Below, piece after piece: positions 20,984-31,075 of a stretch of 36,652 nt of DNA. The notes below the pieces were generated by a model that saw only the letters and a list, made by a program, of their open reading frames with translations, ran no database searches and was not told where the DNA came from. Source of the stretch: Obelidium mucronatum (lineage: Eukaryota > Chytridiomycota > Chytridiomycetes > Chytridiales > Chytriomycetaceae); the NCBI GenBank assembly GCA_025765595.1, contig JAIVFH010000267.1, forward strand, positions 1 to 36,652, in the 5' to 3' direction. Each line of letters opens with the position of its first letter. Within the stretch, counting starts at the first letter, position 1. The position numbers and the translations under genes were made by a program.

Positions 20984-22330
20984 ATGCTCATTGTGCTGAT
21001 CCTTCTTATCGCCGCGAGTGGTTGGGCACAAACGACGAAGTTCTGTTCAGGGTATGGTTTACCTTCGGCATCGGGTCATTTTACAAAAAAAGATGCTTGT
21101 ATTGGTCGAGGTGAAACTATTTCTGCCTGCAATGCATTGAGAACGGAGGGTGGAACTTACGAGCTCGCTATTCAGGTATTCCTCCTTTCTCTTACTCTTC
21201 TCGCCGCTAAATCCTTCTTCTGAATGTTCTATTGACTCTGTTTGGATGTAGAATGACGGAAACCTTGTTGTGTATGACGCAAATTTGAATGTCAAATGGA
21301 CTTCCCACAGTAACGGTCGGGTATCTTCCGATACAAGGCTGCAATACAACACAAATGGGGTGATTGAAATGTTCTCTGAGGGCTATGTAGTTTGGTCATT
21401 GCGAACAGCCGGTTCCGATGGCCTCTTTTGTGTAAACACTGAAACTGGCAAAGTAACAATGTACAACAATGGGTGGTATGTGGGGAACTTCCCAATTTGG
21501 GACTCGAGCTCAAACTCGTATGGCGCTGGCTTTCCCCAATATCCAGGGCAAACAACAACGGTCAAGATCTCTGCTACTACGATCCCACCAAGTCCTTCCC
21601 CGTCTCCTTCTCCGTCTCCTTCTCCGTCTGCTATCCCAGAATTAAAATCTCAGGCTCCACCAGAGCCGAGCGGGTTGGGTGTTGGCGCAATCGCGGGTAT
21701 ATGTGTTGGAGCTGTTGCTCTTGTTGCCTTTGCTGCATTCTTGCTTTCCCGTCGCCGAGCTCAGGAACCAAAACAGCCCAATGAAGAACTCCAGCCCCCC
21801 AGCGCCTTCCTTCAGACTGTACATGTACAATCATCATCCAGCGGTGCACCCCCTTCATCACCTGAATCTATTGAGATGCCGGCGTTCCCCACTGCTCCGG
21901 AATATTTCAAGGCAAACGTCAGTTATTCCGCCCAATACGAAGGGGAGCTCACAGTAGAGTTGGGAGACCGTGTTGAAGTGATTCAAAAGAGGGAAAATGG
22001 GTGGTGCCGTGGACGCGTTGGAGATGGAGCGGTGGTTGGTTGGATCCATATTTCGAAATTGGATCTGGTCGGATAGGAAACAATTGCAACCCGAAAAAGA
22101 AGAAAGTAAATGATGATCATCTTTCTATTGGACAATCGCGGATATTCGAGTTTTGCAAGATTTTTGAAGAAATATAACAGTGCTTATGGGTGATTCTGCT
22201 ATCCAACCAAATTTCTCCGCTTCCGGATATCCGGTCTGCCCGCAAAAAAAAAAAAGAAAAATTCAAATCGTTGCTTTAAAGCAAGACCAAAGCTGCACTC
22301 TTGCATTTACACAAACAGGTTTATATTAAT
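20779..22330 (+). repeat. Tandem duplication, unit 2 (promoter, lectin-SH3 gene copy B, 3' flank)
   Basis: Second copy of the unit at 18863-20404, in the same orientation. Between 21672 and 22076 I find only two base differences from 19745-20149 (Q to K at the start of the SH3 segment, N to D in RVGNG/RVGDG). Confidence 0.85.
20984..22076 (+). CDS. Bulb-type lectin / TM / SH3 receptor-like protein, copy B
   Basis: Exons 20984-21175 and 21252-22076 (intron 76 nt) encode 338 residues with the same order as copy A: signal peptide (MLIVLILLIAASGWAQ), bulb-lectin-type ectodomain, PSPSPSPSPS stalk, TM helix, Pro/Ser linker and SH3 domain. Here the lectin strand reads IQNDGNLVVYD, an exact QxDxNxVxY mannose-binding motif, so copy B probably keeps sugar binding. 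The ectodomain has a seven-residue insertion near its start (SGHFTKKDACIG region) and is much more diverged from copy A than the TM/SH3 half. An upstream in-frame TTG is ignored, because ATG 20984 aligns with copy A and directly opens the signal peptide. Confidence 0.9.
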
Positions 22331-22821
22331 TTATTTCATTCATTTGTAAAAGGATACATGGTGAAAAATAAGGAAGTTGGTCCACCACACATCATGGCTC
22401 AAAAAATTGCTGTTCTTATTCGAAAGTCTCCTGCTCTTGGCCCCCACTGTCGCAAAACAATACGGAATCAGCGAAGCCGATAACCCTGAAGCAGTCGTCC
22501 ACTATCTCGTAGTTTGTTAAACCAAAGGAGGATTTATATTCTAACCAGTGGGAAAGGCCGCAGTATGGTCTAATCAATTCCGATTATGATGTTCTGTTTC
22601 ACAGGCGGCTGAGATAGGGCGGAGCTCATGTGCAAGAGTATAACGAGTTGAAGTGACAAACAATCTGCGTGATAGTGGGAAGCTGTAAAGGCGCGTCCGC
22701 AATCCCTTTGACAAATGTTTATTACACCTCCTCAAACTCAATCATATTAAAAAACAAATTGAAACGCGTAAGGAAGGAGAAATGAAAAAAAATCTCTTGA
22801 TGGCAAGCTCAAGAGTTTTTG

Positions 22822-22847
<26 letters not shown>
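22077..22847. other. Intergenic region with gene-like relic
   Basis: Up to about 22330 this is the duplicated 3' flank. From 22394 to 22520 there is a short signal-peptide-like stretch listed separately. The rest to 22821 has no supported gene. Confidence 0.55.
22394..22520 (+). pseudogene. Possible decayed start of a secreted-protein gene
   Basis: An ATG at 22394 opens MAQKIAVLIRKS. In the +1 frame the same bases read KKLLFLFESLLLLAPTVAKQ and continue YGISEADNPEAVVHYLVVC to a stop at 22520. That frame looks like a signal peptide plus mature N-terminus but has no ATG. A one-base change in the A6 run (22400-22405) would join ATG and signal peptide. It may be a relic of a secreted protein or a chance hydrophobic run. 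Confidence 0.25.

Positions 22848-22849
<2 letters not shown>
22822..22849. repeat. T28 homopolymer touching the GH18 stop codon
   Basis: Twenty-eight consecutive T on the plus strand. On the coding (minus) strand it forms poly(A) beginning within the TAA stop of the GH18 gene. Confidence 0.9.
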
Positions 22850-22854
<5 letters not shown>

Positions 22855-24009
22855 AACAAGACCATTCCAAACACCAAAAGCCACGACAACCCCGCAAATC
22901 TACCAACTGAATCACTTGTTGGTTTTCCAGTTCCCTGCGCATTATTGATAGCGGTGATACCACCCTGATTTGGCTGTTGACCCCCATTGTTGACCGCGTT
23001 ATTCCCGTTCAAATCAACAGTTCCAGCTGAACTTCCACCACCGCCAGCCGCTGCTGCAGCAGTAGTAGTTGTTGTGGTTTTGGCGCCCCCGTTATTAGCG
23101 GCTGGAGAAGGGCTTGGTGGGCTAGGACTTGGGGCCACATAGGTGACGTTTAAGCACTGATAACTACCACTCGTAAGGTCGCCGCGTTGCCCCACAGGAA
23201 GTGTAAGCTGCTGGTACAAGAAATCACTGTAATATCTTGGTTTTTTAGATGGTGGGTCGTTTTTGCATGGCAAGTTGACCATATCAAACGAAACTATGAA
23301 AAGTGCGGTTGAGAATGAGACGTTTTCAAGAAGATTAAAAAAAAAGAAAAGAGAGAGAGACAATTTACCATCAAGCAAACTAAATCCTGCAAAGTTTGGC
23401 GCCAATGAAGTGAATTGTGAAATGAGATCTTGAGATTGAAAGTCCGAGACAGGAATATAGTCTCCTGGTTTCGCTAGAATGACTTCATTTGTTGGCCATG
23501 CAGACAACCCGACAATTAACGGCAAGCTGCCGGCATAAGAGCTCCAGTCAGTTAATGATAGATTGAATCCTTTTCTGTTTTGGTTGAAACCGCATGCGTT
23601 GCTGGTGGCAAGGAAGAATGTAATAATGTAGTCAAAGTATGGAGATAAGTCTCCCCATGCGGTTGGACTGAAGAGATAGTCGGGATATTGGCAACGAGGA
23701 GATGCTGGAGGTTTTTCAGGTGAGTTTTTTTTTTTGAAGGTTTGATTGAGTTCTTGTCATGTATCTTTTCAAGTACTTACCGGCAAAGATGTACTTGGAT
23801 CCCATTTTCGTCTTCAAGTTAATTGCCAAATCTTTGACTCCATCTGGGTTGTTACTCCAAATATGCAAGTCAATGCCATCCACCACAACGTTGGGTCCAA
23901 ATGGCCGGAATTCGGAAGTCCCGCCGAGAAACAAGTTCCAAATATTATCAGCAACAGCGTTAGCACCATTAGGAAGTGTTGCCGTTTTGTTCATAAAGTC
24001 CAACGGATC

Positions 24010-24073
<64 letters not shown>

Positions 24074-24747
24074 TTTTTCAAAAAGATGTTTAGTTTAACG
24101 AAAACCATAACTGGCAGAATAAGGGGGGCCTTGCATTACCTATAACAAGAACAACTTTTTTCCCCATGGCTTGGCATGTGGTGATATCCTTGCCCACATT
24201 TGTAGCACAATCGAGTAAGGAGAGACCGTTTTTGGATACAATGGGCCAGTTGTGGAATACGTTGAGTGGAAAGGAGCAGTGGTTGTTGAAGTCGACTCCA
24301 GGATATCCTTTGACAGTGTAGTAGGATAGAATTCCTGATGAATATTGTGGGTTAATTGTTTTGGAACGAGAAGGGCGGTAGGAGCGATTGGAGAGAAAAC
24401 AAAGAATACACGGAGATACACTATGCGGTTAACACATCGCCTTCGGCGATGATACACTGCCTTCTGCGGTATACAGAAAATACATCGCCTAGGTATACAG
24501 AAAACACATCGCCTACGGCGGTATACACGTACTCACCCTTAATATGAATAATGTTATACTTTGTATTCTTACAGACATCAGCAAGAGAAACTTCGGGAGA
24601 TGATTTGAAGGAAGCAACTTGTTTGTTCAAATTCTGACCCCAGTAAGCAATAAGATTAGTTTGACCATCAGCGAGCGGTCCAGCAGCATCAACAAATGAA
24701 TGCGAGGAAGAAAAGAGAGCCACAAGTGGTAAGATTCGGGAGATCAT
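22848..24747 (-). CDS. GPI-type GH18 class III chitinase-like protein, catalytic residues lost
   Basis: Exons 24747-24537, 24334-24140, 24008-23781, 23704-23369 and 23293-22848 keep phase and give 471 residues. ATG 24747 opens a compact signal peptide (MISRILPLVALFSSSHSFVDA); an in-frame ATG at 24798 would add 17 polar residues. GH18 class III marks: LIAYWGQN, VDFNNHC, DITTCQAMGKKVVLVIG, NIWNLFLGG, SPRCQYPDYLF, LPLIVGLSAWP and VSFDMVNLPC. The active-site strand, canonically DGxDxDxE, reads DGIDLHIW (23857-23880): third Asp is His and the proton-donor Glu is Trp. Chitin hydrolysis is therefore unlikely, and a chitin-binding or structural role is more plausible. The C-terminus has a PSPSPP stalk, Thr/Ala/Gly runs and a hydrophobic end (FAGLSWLLVFGMVLFL) typical of GPI attachment. 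Confidence 0.88.
24009..24139 (-). repeat. (TG)n microsatellite in GH18 intron 2, next to the splice acceptor
   Basis: About 29 TG units at 24012-24070 on the plus strand. On the coding strand this is a (CA)n run ending right at acceptor AAAG (24010-24009), so the usual pyrimidine tract is replaced by a CA repeat inside the 131-nt intron (24139-24009). Confidence 0.9.
24428..24531. repeat. Minisatellite of four variant ~22-27 bp units in GH18 intron 1
   Basis: Four variant units follow each other: 'acatcgccttcggcgatgat', 'cactgccttctgcggtatac', 'acatcgcctaggtatacag' and 'acatcgcctacggcggtat'. Most contain small inverted repeats such as TCGCC-TT-CGGCGA, so each RNA unit could form a hairpin. 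They lie in the 202-nt intron 24536-24335, the longest found here. Confidence 0.75.
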
Positions 24748-25070
24748 GTGGATCAGAGGGCGAAGGGATGGTTTCGCGTCTTGACGCGTTGTTTGCATTT
24801 TTAAAAGAAAATTTTCTCGGAATTCAATGGCCGATGAAATGCATTCGAGACTTTGATTAACGTTGTGAAAAGGTTGAACGAAAGCCTTTATTAAAGTCCA
24901 GTCATTCTTTTTTCAGACAAGGATTCTGTACAAAAACGATTGCAACGAACAGCCTCCGAATGAGGCGCTCGCTCTTTTTACTTTTTGAGCCCCATGTTTT
25001 ATGATGGAGCCTGAAACAAGAGAGTGAAACTTCATTTATTTTTTGTTTTATTTTCATTGAACGCTTTTCA
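24748..25070. other. Divergent promoter region between GH18 and PP2C genes
   Basis: About 320 bp between divergent start codons. AT-rich, with T tracts near 24908 and 25035-25052. Nothing else is supported here. Confidence 0.6.
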
Positions 25071-28000
25071 ATGAATCCCACCAGCGCCAACACGACAACG
25101 ACCAGCGGGCAGGCCATGAGCCACAGCGCCTCGTCCAACAGCGTGCTGCGGCGCAAGCTGTCGTGGACGATGTTCGACAAGGACGACGCGGAGCCGTCGG
25201 CGGCGGCGGCGGGGGCGTCGAGCCGCCGCTCGTCGTTCATTGGCGGGTTTCTGTCGCAGCTCGGCTTCTCGGCGCTGCGCCGCAGCAGCGACTCGCACCT
25301 CGGCCGCCGCGCACGCAGCTCGGCCGCGGCGGCGGCGGCGGTCGCGCGCCCGGCGACGGCGCTCGGCGTCTTCGAACCGCTGCAGCGGGACTTTGCGCGC
25401 GCAGGCAAAGAAGAAGAAGAAGAAGAAGAAGAAGAAGAAGAAGATGATGTAGAACAGGCGGCCGAGAAAGAAGATAATGTAGAAGAACGGAAAGAGAACG
25501 GCGAGGACGAAGTGAAACTGGACGAAGACGGAGGCGACGACGAACGAGTCGTCCACGAAACAACGGCGCTGCTGCCACTGCCAGTGCCGCCAAAGAGAGA
25601 ATTCCACAACATCACATGGGCCGTGTCGTCGGAGCTTGGTACCGTGTCTTTTTTTTTGCCTTATCTTCAACCCTCAACCACTTGGCCGCCCAGTTTGGGT
25701 CTTAAACACTTGCTGAACCTTATTCTAGGCTATCGCAACATGCTCTCCGCCACTGCCCATCCGACCGCTTCTAATCTCGTCCAAACGGACTTTATTCGCA
25801 TTCCAATTCATACCCAAATTGAAGATGTTCACTGGCCTTGCAGAGAAGACTCACTACTATGGGCGCATTCGGGCGTTGGTACCGACCATCGCCTCTACGG
25901 CCACCATTTTGTTAACGGAGGAGTGGTTACAAGCGAGGTAAGGACTGCTTGAACCGATTTTTGGGTTCTTTCAAAGGTTGCAAAGGCCACTCACATTTGC
26001 ATATACTTCGCAGTACGACAACAGCTGGAACAAGAGCGCCTCAGCAACAAGTCCGCCCAACGAAAAATCAGAAGATCAAATGACTGGGGAATTTGATATC
26101 ATTTCCGAATCGGGTTCGGTAATGTCCTCTGATGATGAAGAGTTTGACAACTCGATGGATATTGTAAAATCCAGCGCCGGCTCAATCCATAATACCCGCA
26201 ACACTACAACCAGCACTTCAGATGCCATAATGGCCGAAAACAACAAAATCGCCACGACTTCAGCCTCTTCTATTGCTTCAGAGGACGATACTGAATCAAC
26301 ACTGAGTTCAACAAATAATTCGTCCGTTCTTCAGCTCCATCTGGATGACGCACCCGCTGAAACATTGACTCGCCCAGTCAAGAAAGCAAAACCGAATCAC
26401 CCATCAACAGAACCTTCGCGACTATTTATCCTTGCGGACGGTCACGGTGGAATCCTCGCATCCAAATTCTTTGTTCCCCGCACGAAAGCGGTCCTCTCTG
26501 ATCTTTTGCATTCTCAATCCTGGGACTTTTCTGTCCCACAAGATCGACAAGAATTCGAATCTCGTGCGTGTGATGCTTTCCGTGTGATTGACGCCGAGTA
26601 CTGTGCCATCCAAGTAGGCCGCTACAGAACATGGGTCGACAATGGCAGCAACCCCCAAGAACGCCCAGATGACGATGGCTGTGCCTTGGTCGCCGTCGTG
26701 ATCCACGGTGGATGGCTTGTCAACATGAACGTCGGAGACTCACGCATGACTTTGCACTCTCGTTTACGCCAACCCCATGCCACCACCACCACCACCACCA
26801 CACCAACCACTGAATCCGAACCCCACCAAAACAACACCCAACAATCTCCATGGACCCCAGTCTTCACCAGCGTCGACCACAACATGACCCACCCCGGAAA
26901 AGTATACAGCATCTACACAGCCGGCGGCCACTTCATGTCCCCAAGCCACACCCTCATGCCCATGAACCCACAACACCCATCCGTCCGCAAAGACGTTCCC
27001 TACCACGAACTCGCCAACGCGCGCATCTACCGCCACGCCAGCGCGGCCGTGAAAGCCGTCGGTGTAAGCCACCGACGCACACTGAACCTGACTGGAACCA
27101 TGGGCGACTTGCTCTTCAAAATCGAGCCGGCCGTGTTGAACCCGATCCCGGATATCTCGTTTATTGAGTTGGATAAACGGTGGGAGTATGTGATGGTTCT
27201 TGCGACGGATGGGATTTGGGATCATTTGATGGATAATAGTGGGGATGCGGGGAGACAGGTTGGGATGGTTATGAATGTTGTTTCGGCGGCGATTCAGAGT
27301 GTGGAAGAGGAACGAGATGTGAATGATCAAATGTGGAGAGAGTATCGGGCGGCGAAGCAGGAATGGAAAGTGAGGGAGGGGGAGAGAAGGAAGGAGGAGC
27401 GGGCTATGAGGAAATCGGTTGTTGTTGGTGGTGGTCGTGGTGGTGCTGGAGATGTAGTCTTGTCGGTTCAAGATGAGAAGGTTGTTGGGGATGTTGCGTT
27501 GGCGGCAGAGCCAATGTCAGCGGTGGTTTCTTCTTCCTCGTATGGAAGTGTAGATGATGATGATGCTGTCATGGGTGACGAAAAGAAGGGAACTGATTTA
27601 GATGACGATGACGACGAAGATGCGGCCATGACGACTACACCTGAAGATACCGAAGATTCAACAAGCATTGCATCATCGAATGGATCAACGGCTGTCGCAT
27701 CAAAAGACCGATCCATTTCGAAAAAGAATGACCTTGAAGAAGCGATTGAAGAAGAGGAAGTTGATGAGATTGGCGAAACCTCGGGACCATCTTCAGATTC
27801 ATTGAAACGTAAACAAATTGAAGGAGATGTGGGGCCGGAATCTGGCATGAACCAAGACTTGTTGTTGGAAGATCAAGACATTGAAATCCAAGACGCTATT
27901 GATGAATGCCGCAACTTTGTCAGCAACAACATCAATGGTGCCTCCTCTTCCTCGTCGTCCTCGTCGTCCTCGTCTTCCTCCTCCTCTGTTGAAAAGGGAT

Positions 28001-28236
28001 TCTTTATGCATTCGCTCAAGGTTCCACCACCCGTACGTCCTCCCGTGTTTGACTTTTATGGTGTCATGGAAACTCGGCTGCGTCAAGTGTCTGAAGTTCT
28101 TGTTGAGCGCGAATTGGGGGTGAAGAATGCGGAGGGACGGATACATCCAGCTATTGTCAAGACGATGCATAATTTGTATTGGCAGAAGCAGATTCGGTAT
28201 GATGATGCCACTGCGTTTGTTGCATACTTTGATTGA
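25071..28236 (+). CDS. PPM/PP2C-type Ser/Thr phosphatase with large low-complexity insertion
   Basis: Exons 25071-25638, 25729-25937 and 26014-28236 encode 999 residues. PP2C motifs in order: CREDSLLW (motif around the first metal ligand), LFILADGHGG, DDGCALVAVV, VNMNVGDSRM, VDHNMTH, TGTMGD and VMVLATDGIWDHL. The final motif, normally DNxT, appears as RYDDATAFVAYFD at the extreme C-terminus. Metal-binding Asp residues are thus kept, and Mn/Mg-dependent phosphatase activity is likely. About 300 residues separate ATDGIWD from DDAT, where family members have far fewer; the insertion has a charged helical start (WREYRAAKQEWKVREGERRK), acidic blocks and a Ser run. Another low-complexity block (about 26100-26390) splits the front of the domain. 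The first exon is GC-rich with poly-Ala and poly-Glu. No TM or targeting signal was seen. Substrates are unknown. Confidence 0.92.
25407..25445 (+). repeat. GAA trinucleotide run encoding poly-Glu
   Basis: A nearly pure (GAA)n run in exon 1 of the PP2C gene encodes about 11-12 Glu, between an Ala/Arg-rich and an acidic region. Confidence 0.85.
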
Positions 28237-28496
28237 TTAAGTGGGTGGGAAATATGTGTGCCTCTGTTTGTGGTTGTGAGTGAGTATGTGAGTGAGTGTG
28301 TCTGTGTGTGTGGTTGTGTGTCATTTTTGTTTTTCTTCTTCATATAAAAGGAATTCCCTTATCACTTAATAATTTGTTGGGAATGTGAACCGATGATTAC
28401 ATATTGGTTGAAAGACAACCACAATTTTGTATCTGTCGAAGTTGTTTTCGGAATGAAAAGACAAACCGACAATCGCATTTTTTATTACCACCACTT
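28237..28496. other. Convergent intergenic region with UG-rich tract
   Basis: 260 bp between the PP2C stop (28236) and the PMT stop (28497). The segment 28250-28322 is a G/T-rich tract (repeated TGTG, GAGTGAG) much like that downstream of the PUF gene. It probably holds both 3' ends. Confidence 0.7.
28250..28322 (+). repeat. UG-rich tract just past PP2C stop codon
   Basis: TG-dominated run with GAGTG interruptions beginning 14 bp after the stop codon. Such tracts can act as downstream polyadenylation elements or bind UG-binding proteins; that role is inferred. Confidence 0.7.
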
Positions 28497-31040
28497 CTAC
28501 ACCCTCCATGCCTTAAACCACATTCTCCCCTTCAGCCCAGCTGCCTGCTCGTATTTATACCCAAACGCAAATTCTTTAAAGTACCAAAACATGAGGAGAT
28601 CTACAGCAATAAATCCCCAAATAACAGCACGACCCACAATGGTCCTCCGGACAAACACCCGCTTCACAAGATGTTCCACCATATATGCAAACAAAATCAT
28701 TCCGAATTGAAGTGCAGGCAGATAGTGATGAATGTAAGTGACACGGGGCATGAGAATGTAAGGGATAAAGTTGACGAGCCATCCAACAATACCAATCTTG
28801 AACATGAAGAAAAAGTCATCGAGCTGTTCTGCCGTTTTGAAGTCTTTGGTGATTTTGAAGAACTTCCAGCGAATGAGATAGGTGGCTGCAGTCACAACGT
28901 AAACGACAAGGGAAGCACTGACACCTAACCAAATCAGTGGAAGCCCTAGAATATTGTAATTGTATCCGGCTCCTCCAATAACAAGGTTTGTTTGAAGTGT
29001 GGGCCATTCCCAAGGATATGATTCGATTGAGGATTTCACTTTTCCTGGTTCTGGAACAAGCATACTGTTACCCAGGATTTTGTCATAATTATCATCCATA
29101 AAGGATGAGAAAAAGTTCCAAGGGTAGTCTTTTTTGGTGGCAGGCGGGACTATTGAAAAAGTGTTATGTCCCGATTTCAAAAGGTCGAAAGAAAGAAATG
29201 AAAGATCCACTCACGCTCAGGATTCCAGTGTTCTTCAATATTCCATAAACTGTTTCTACTATTTTCCCAGTTTATGGAATCCAGCGTACATGCAACTTCT
29301 TGTTGTTCAAAGCCCCAATTTTTGTCCAGCTTTGTCATGTGGTCGGATCGTAAGAAACAGCCTGATTTTACATGCTTGATTCTGAAGCGAGTAGTCAGAG
29401 TGCGGAGCGGGCCTTTCCATTTTCCAAGATCCTATGTAATTAAGCATCAGCAATAGCATGACAAATAAAGGAGACGAGTCGTACATCAACAACGATAATT
29501 TTCCACAAATCCAATTCATCTGCTTCCTTCTCACTACCGCCAAAAGAAACTTCCCGATACAACTCTCCACTCGTGGGCGCACCATACTCGCTATGACTTC
29601 TCAGATTCTTGCCACTGAGTCGATGTTGAATTCTCACAACATCACCGTTTTTGATGATCTTCTTATCTTTAGGTTTCGTAGCTCCAGGGGTGGGTTCCAA
29701 AAATACAAATCGATTGTTTTCATCGTGCCGGAACCCATATAACGTCACTTGCTGTTCCTTGGATCCAATTGGGTAGTTGTGTGGGTGGGAGTGGAGAATG
29801 CCACCACCAGCTCCATGATATCGGATTTGCACTTCACTACCATAGGCGATATTCACTGGACCTGTGCTTATATCGCTTCCAATGAGATGGTACTGAAAGA
29901 GAGATCCCATCTTGGAGTCTCCAGGACCACTGTGAGTCAGAACAGAGAAATGAATGTAGAACGCAGCGAGATAGACGGACAATGGTAAAATAATGAGGAA
30001 AGCAATACGTGTGAGCCAATGGAGAATATATGGGAGCGGTTTCGCTTCCCCATTGTACAGCATAGCAAAGAGATCATTGGCAGTGTGGAGACCAACGACA
30101 GCGACAACAAAAAGGCCGACCCACTTTACGCTCATACAGCAACCAATGGAGAAACCAGTGGCCGCCATCCAGAAGTACCAGCCTTGAGAGAATGGCCTGA
30201 AACTGGGAATCAGAACAACAACAACCAAGCTATACAATTCATAGCAGTACGTACGCGTTCTTTTGGAAATTTCTGAATCGAAAAAGCGAAAACAACGAGA
30301 GAGACGTGAAAAAGAGGAGCAATGGATCAAGGAGGATAAACCGACTGAGAACCAGGGTCGCAACATCTGTTAGGGCCATGACACCAAGAAATACAGCAGC
30401 ATCTTGAGACAAATGCAGCTCTAAACCAGTTAAATAGGCAAGTGGCACCGTGGCTGCTGCCAGAATAGCGCAACACGCGCGAATGGGGGTGTAGTATAGA
30501 GTGTTTGGGTACGTTGCTCCACTGTCGAATTCGAACAGACCATCGAAGCCAACAAAATTAGCGAATAGACCCAGCATTGATTTCCCAAGTGGAGGGTGGA
30601 GGTCCGTGTACCTTGAATCATTCAACAAAGTCAGCCAAAAGTGCAACCAAAAACACTCAAAAACGAACCACTTCCGCGTCTGGTAAAAGCCAGCAAACTT
30701 CCCAAAGTGGGCTTCGTCCCACACAACCGTGTTTGCCTTTCCAATCTGGAACAAGCGGGTAAAGAGGGCCAGAAGACTCAGAACGCCGAGGATCACTGCA
30801 TTCGCCCGCAGTGGCACACTCGATTTCGCTTCTTTGTTGACTTTTTTGTACTTCTGCTCGGAATCGAATGGATCCTAATTGGAGGTTTATGAGTTGATGT
30901 TGTTTGCAGGTACAAAAGAGAGCTACCAGGGATCCCTTAGACTCAAACGGAAGCGATATTCCCTGATAACTTGATTTCTTCGTCAGCGAAGGCGGCTGTT
31001 GGTGTGAGGTGTTCCTCTGCCGAAAGTCAGCTGTTGTCAT
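28497..31040 (-). CDS. Dolichyl-phosphate-mannose--protein O-mannosyltransferase (GT39), PMT2-like
   Basis: Six in-phase exons (31040-30927, 30874-30672, 30611-30255, 30196-29485, 29431-29215, 29149-28497; introns 52-65 nt) encode 751 residues, the usual PMT length. The first lumenal loop carries VVWDEAHFGKFAGFY with the essential Asp-Glu pair, then YTDLHPPLGKSMLGL. After several TM helices come MIR-type lumenal repeats (VNIAYGSEVQIRYH, LHSHPHNYPIGSKEQQVTLYG, VVRIQHRLSGKNLRSH, FRIKHVKSGCFLRSD). The C-terminal half ends in further TM helices with PYILMPRVTYIHHYLPAL. PMTs sit in the ER and transfer mannose from Dol-P-Man to Ser/Thr of secretory proteins. HPPLGK favours the PMT2 group. Neighbouring Ser/Thr-Pro-rich surface proteins would be natural substrates (inference). 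Confidence 0.94.
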
Positions 31041-31075
31041 TTGATTGGTTGAAATAAATCTTTGGGTACACCAGT

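Noticed and set aside
22822..22849. Poly(A) at the GH18 stop as evidence for a retrogene
   Set aside because: The gene keeps four introns and its own signal and GPI ends, so it is not a processed copy; other A/T runs of this kind are common in the window.
23746..24145. Two plus-strand frames ending in Cys-Val runs
   Set aside because: Antisense of GH18 exon 3 plus translation of the TG microsatellite.
24902..25615. 237-codon minus-strand open frame opposite PP2C exon 1
   Set aside because: GC-rich antisense shadow with poly-Ser from the GAA run; no start context or domain.
26764..27471. 235-codon minus-strand open frame
   Set aside because: Antisense to the PP2C catalytic core, with low-complexity and no domain; the plus strand carries all PP2C motifs.
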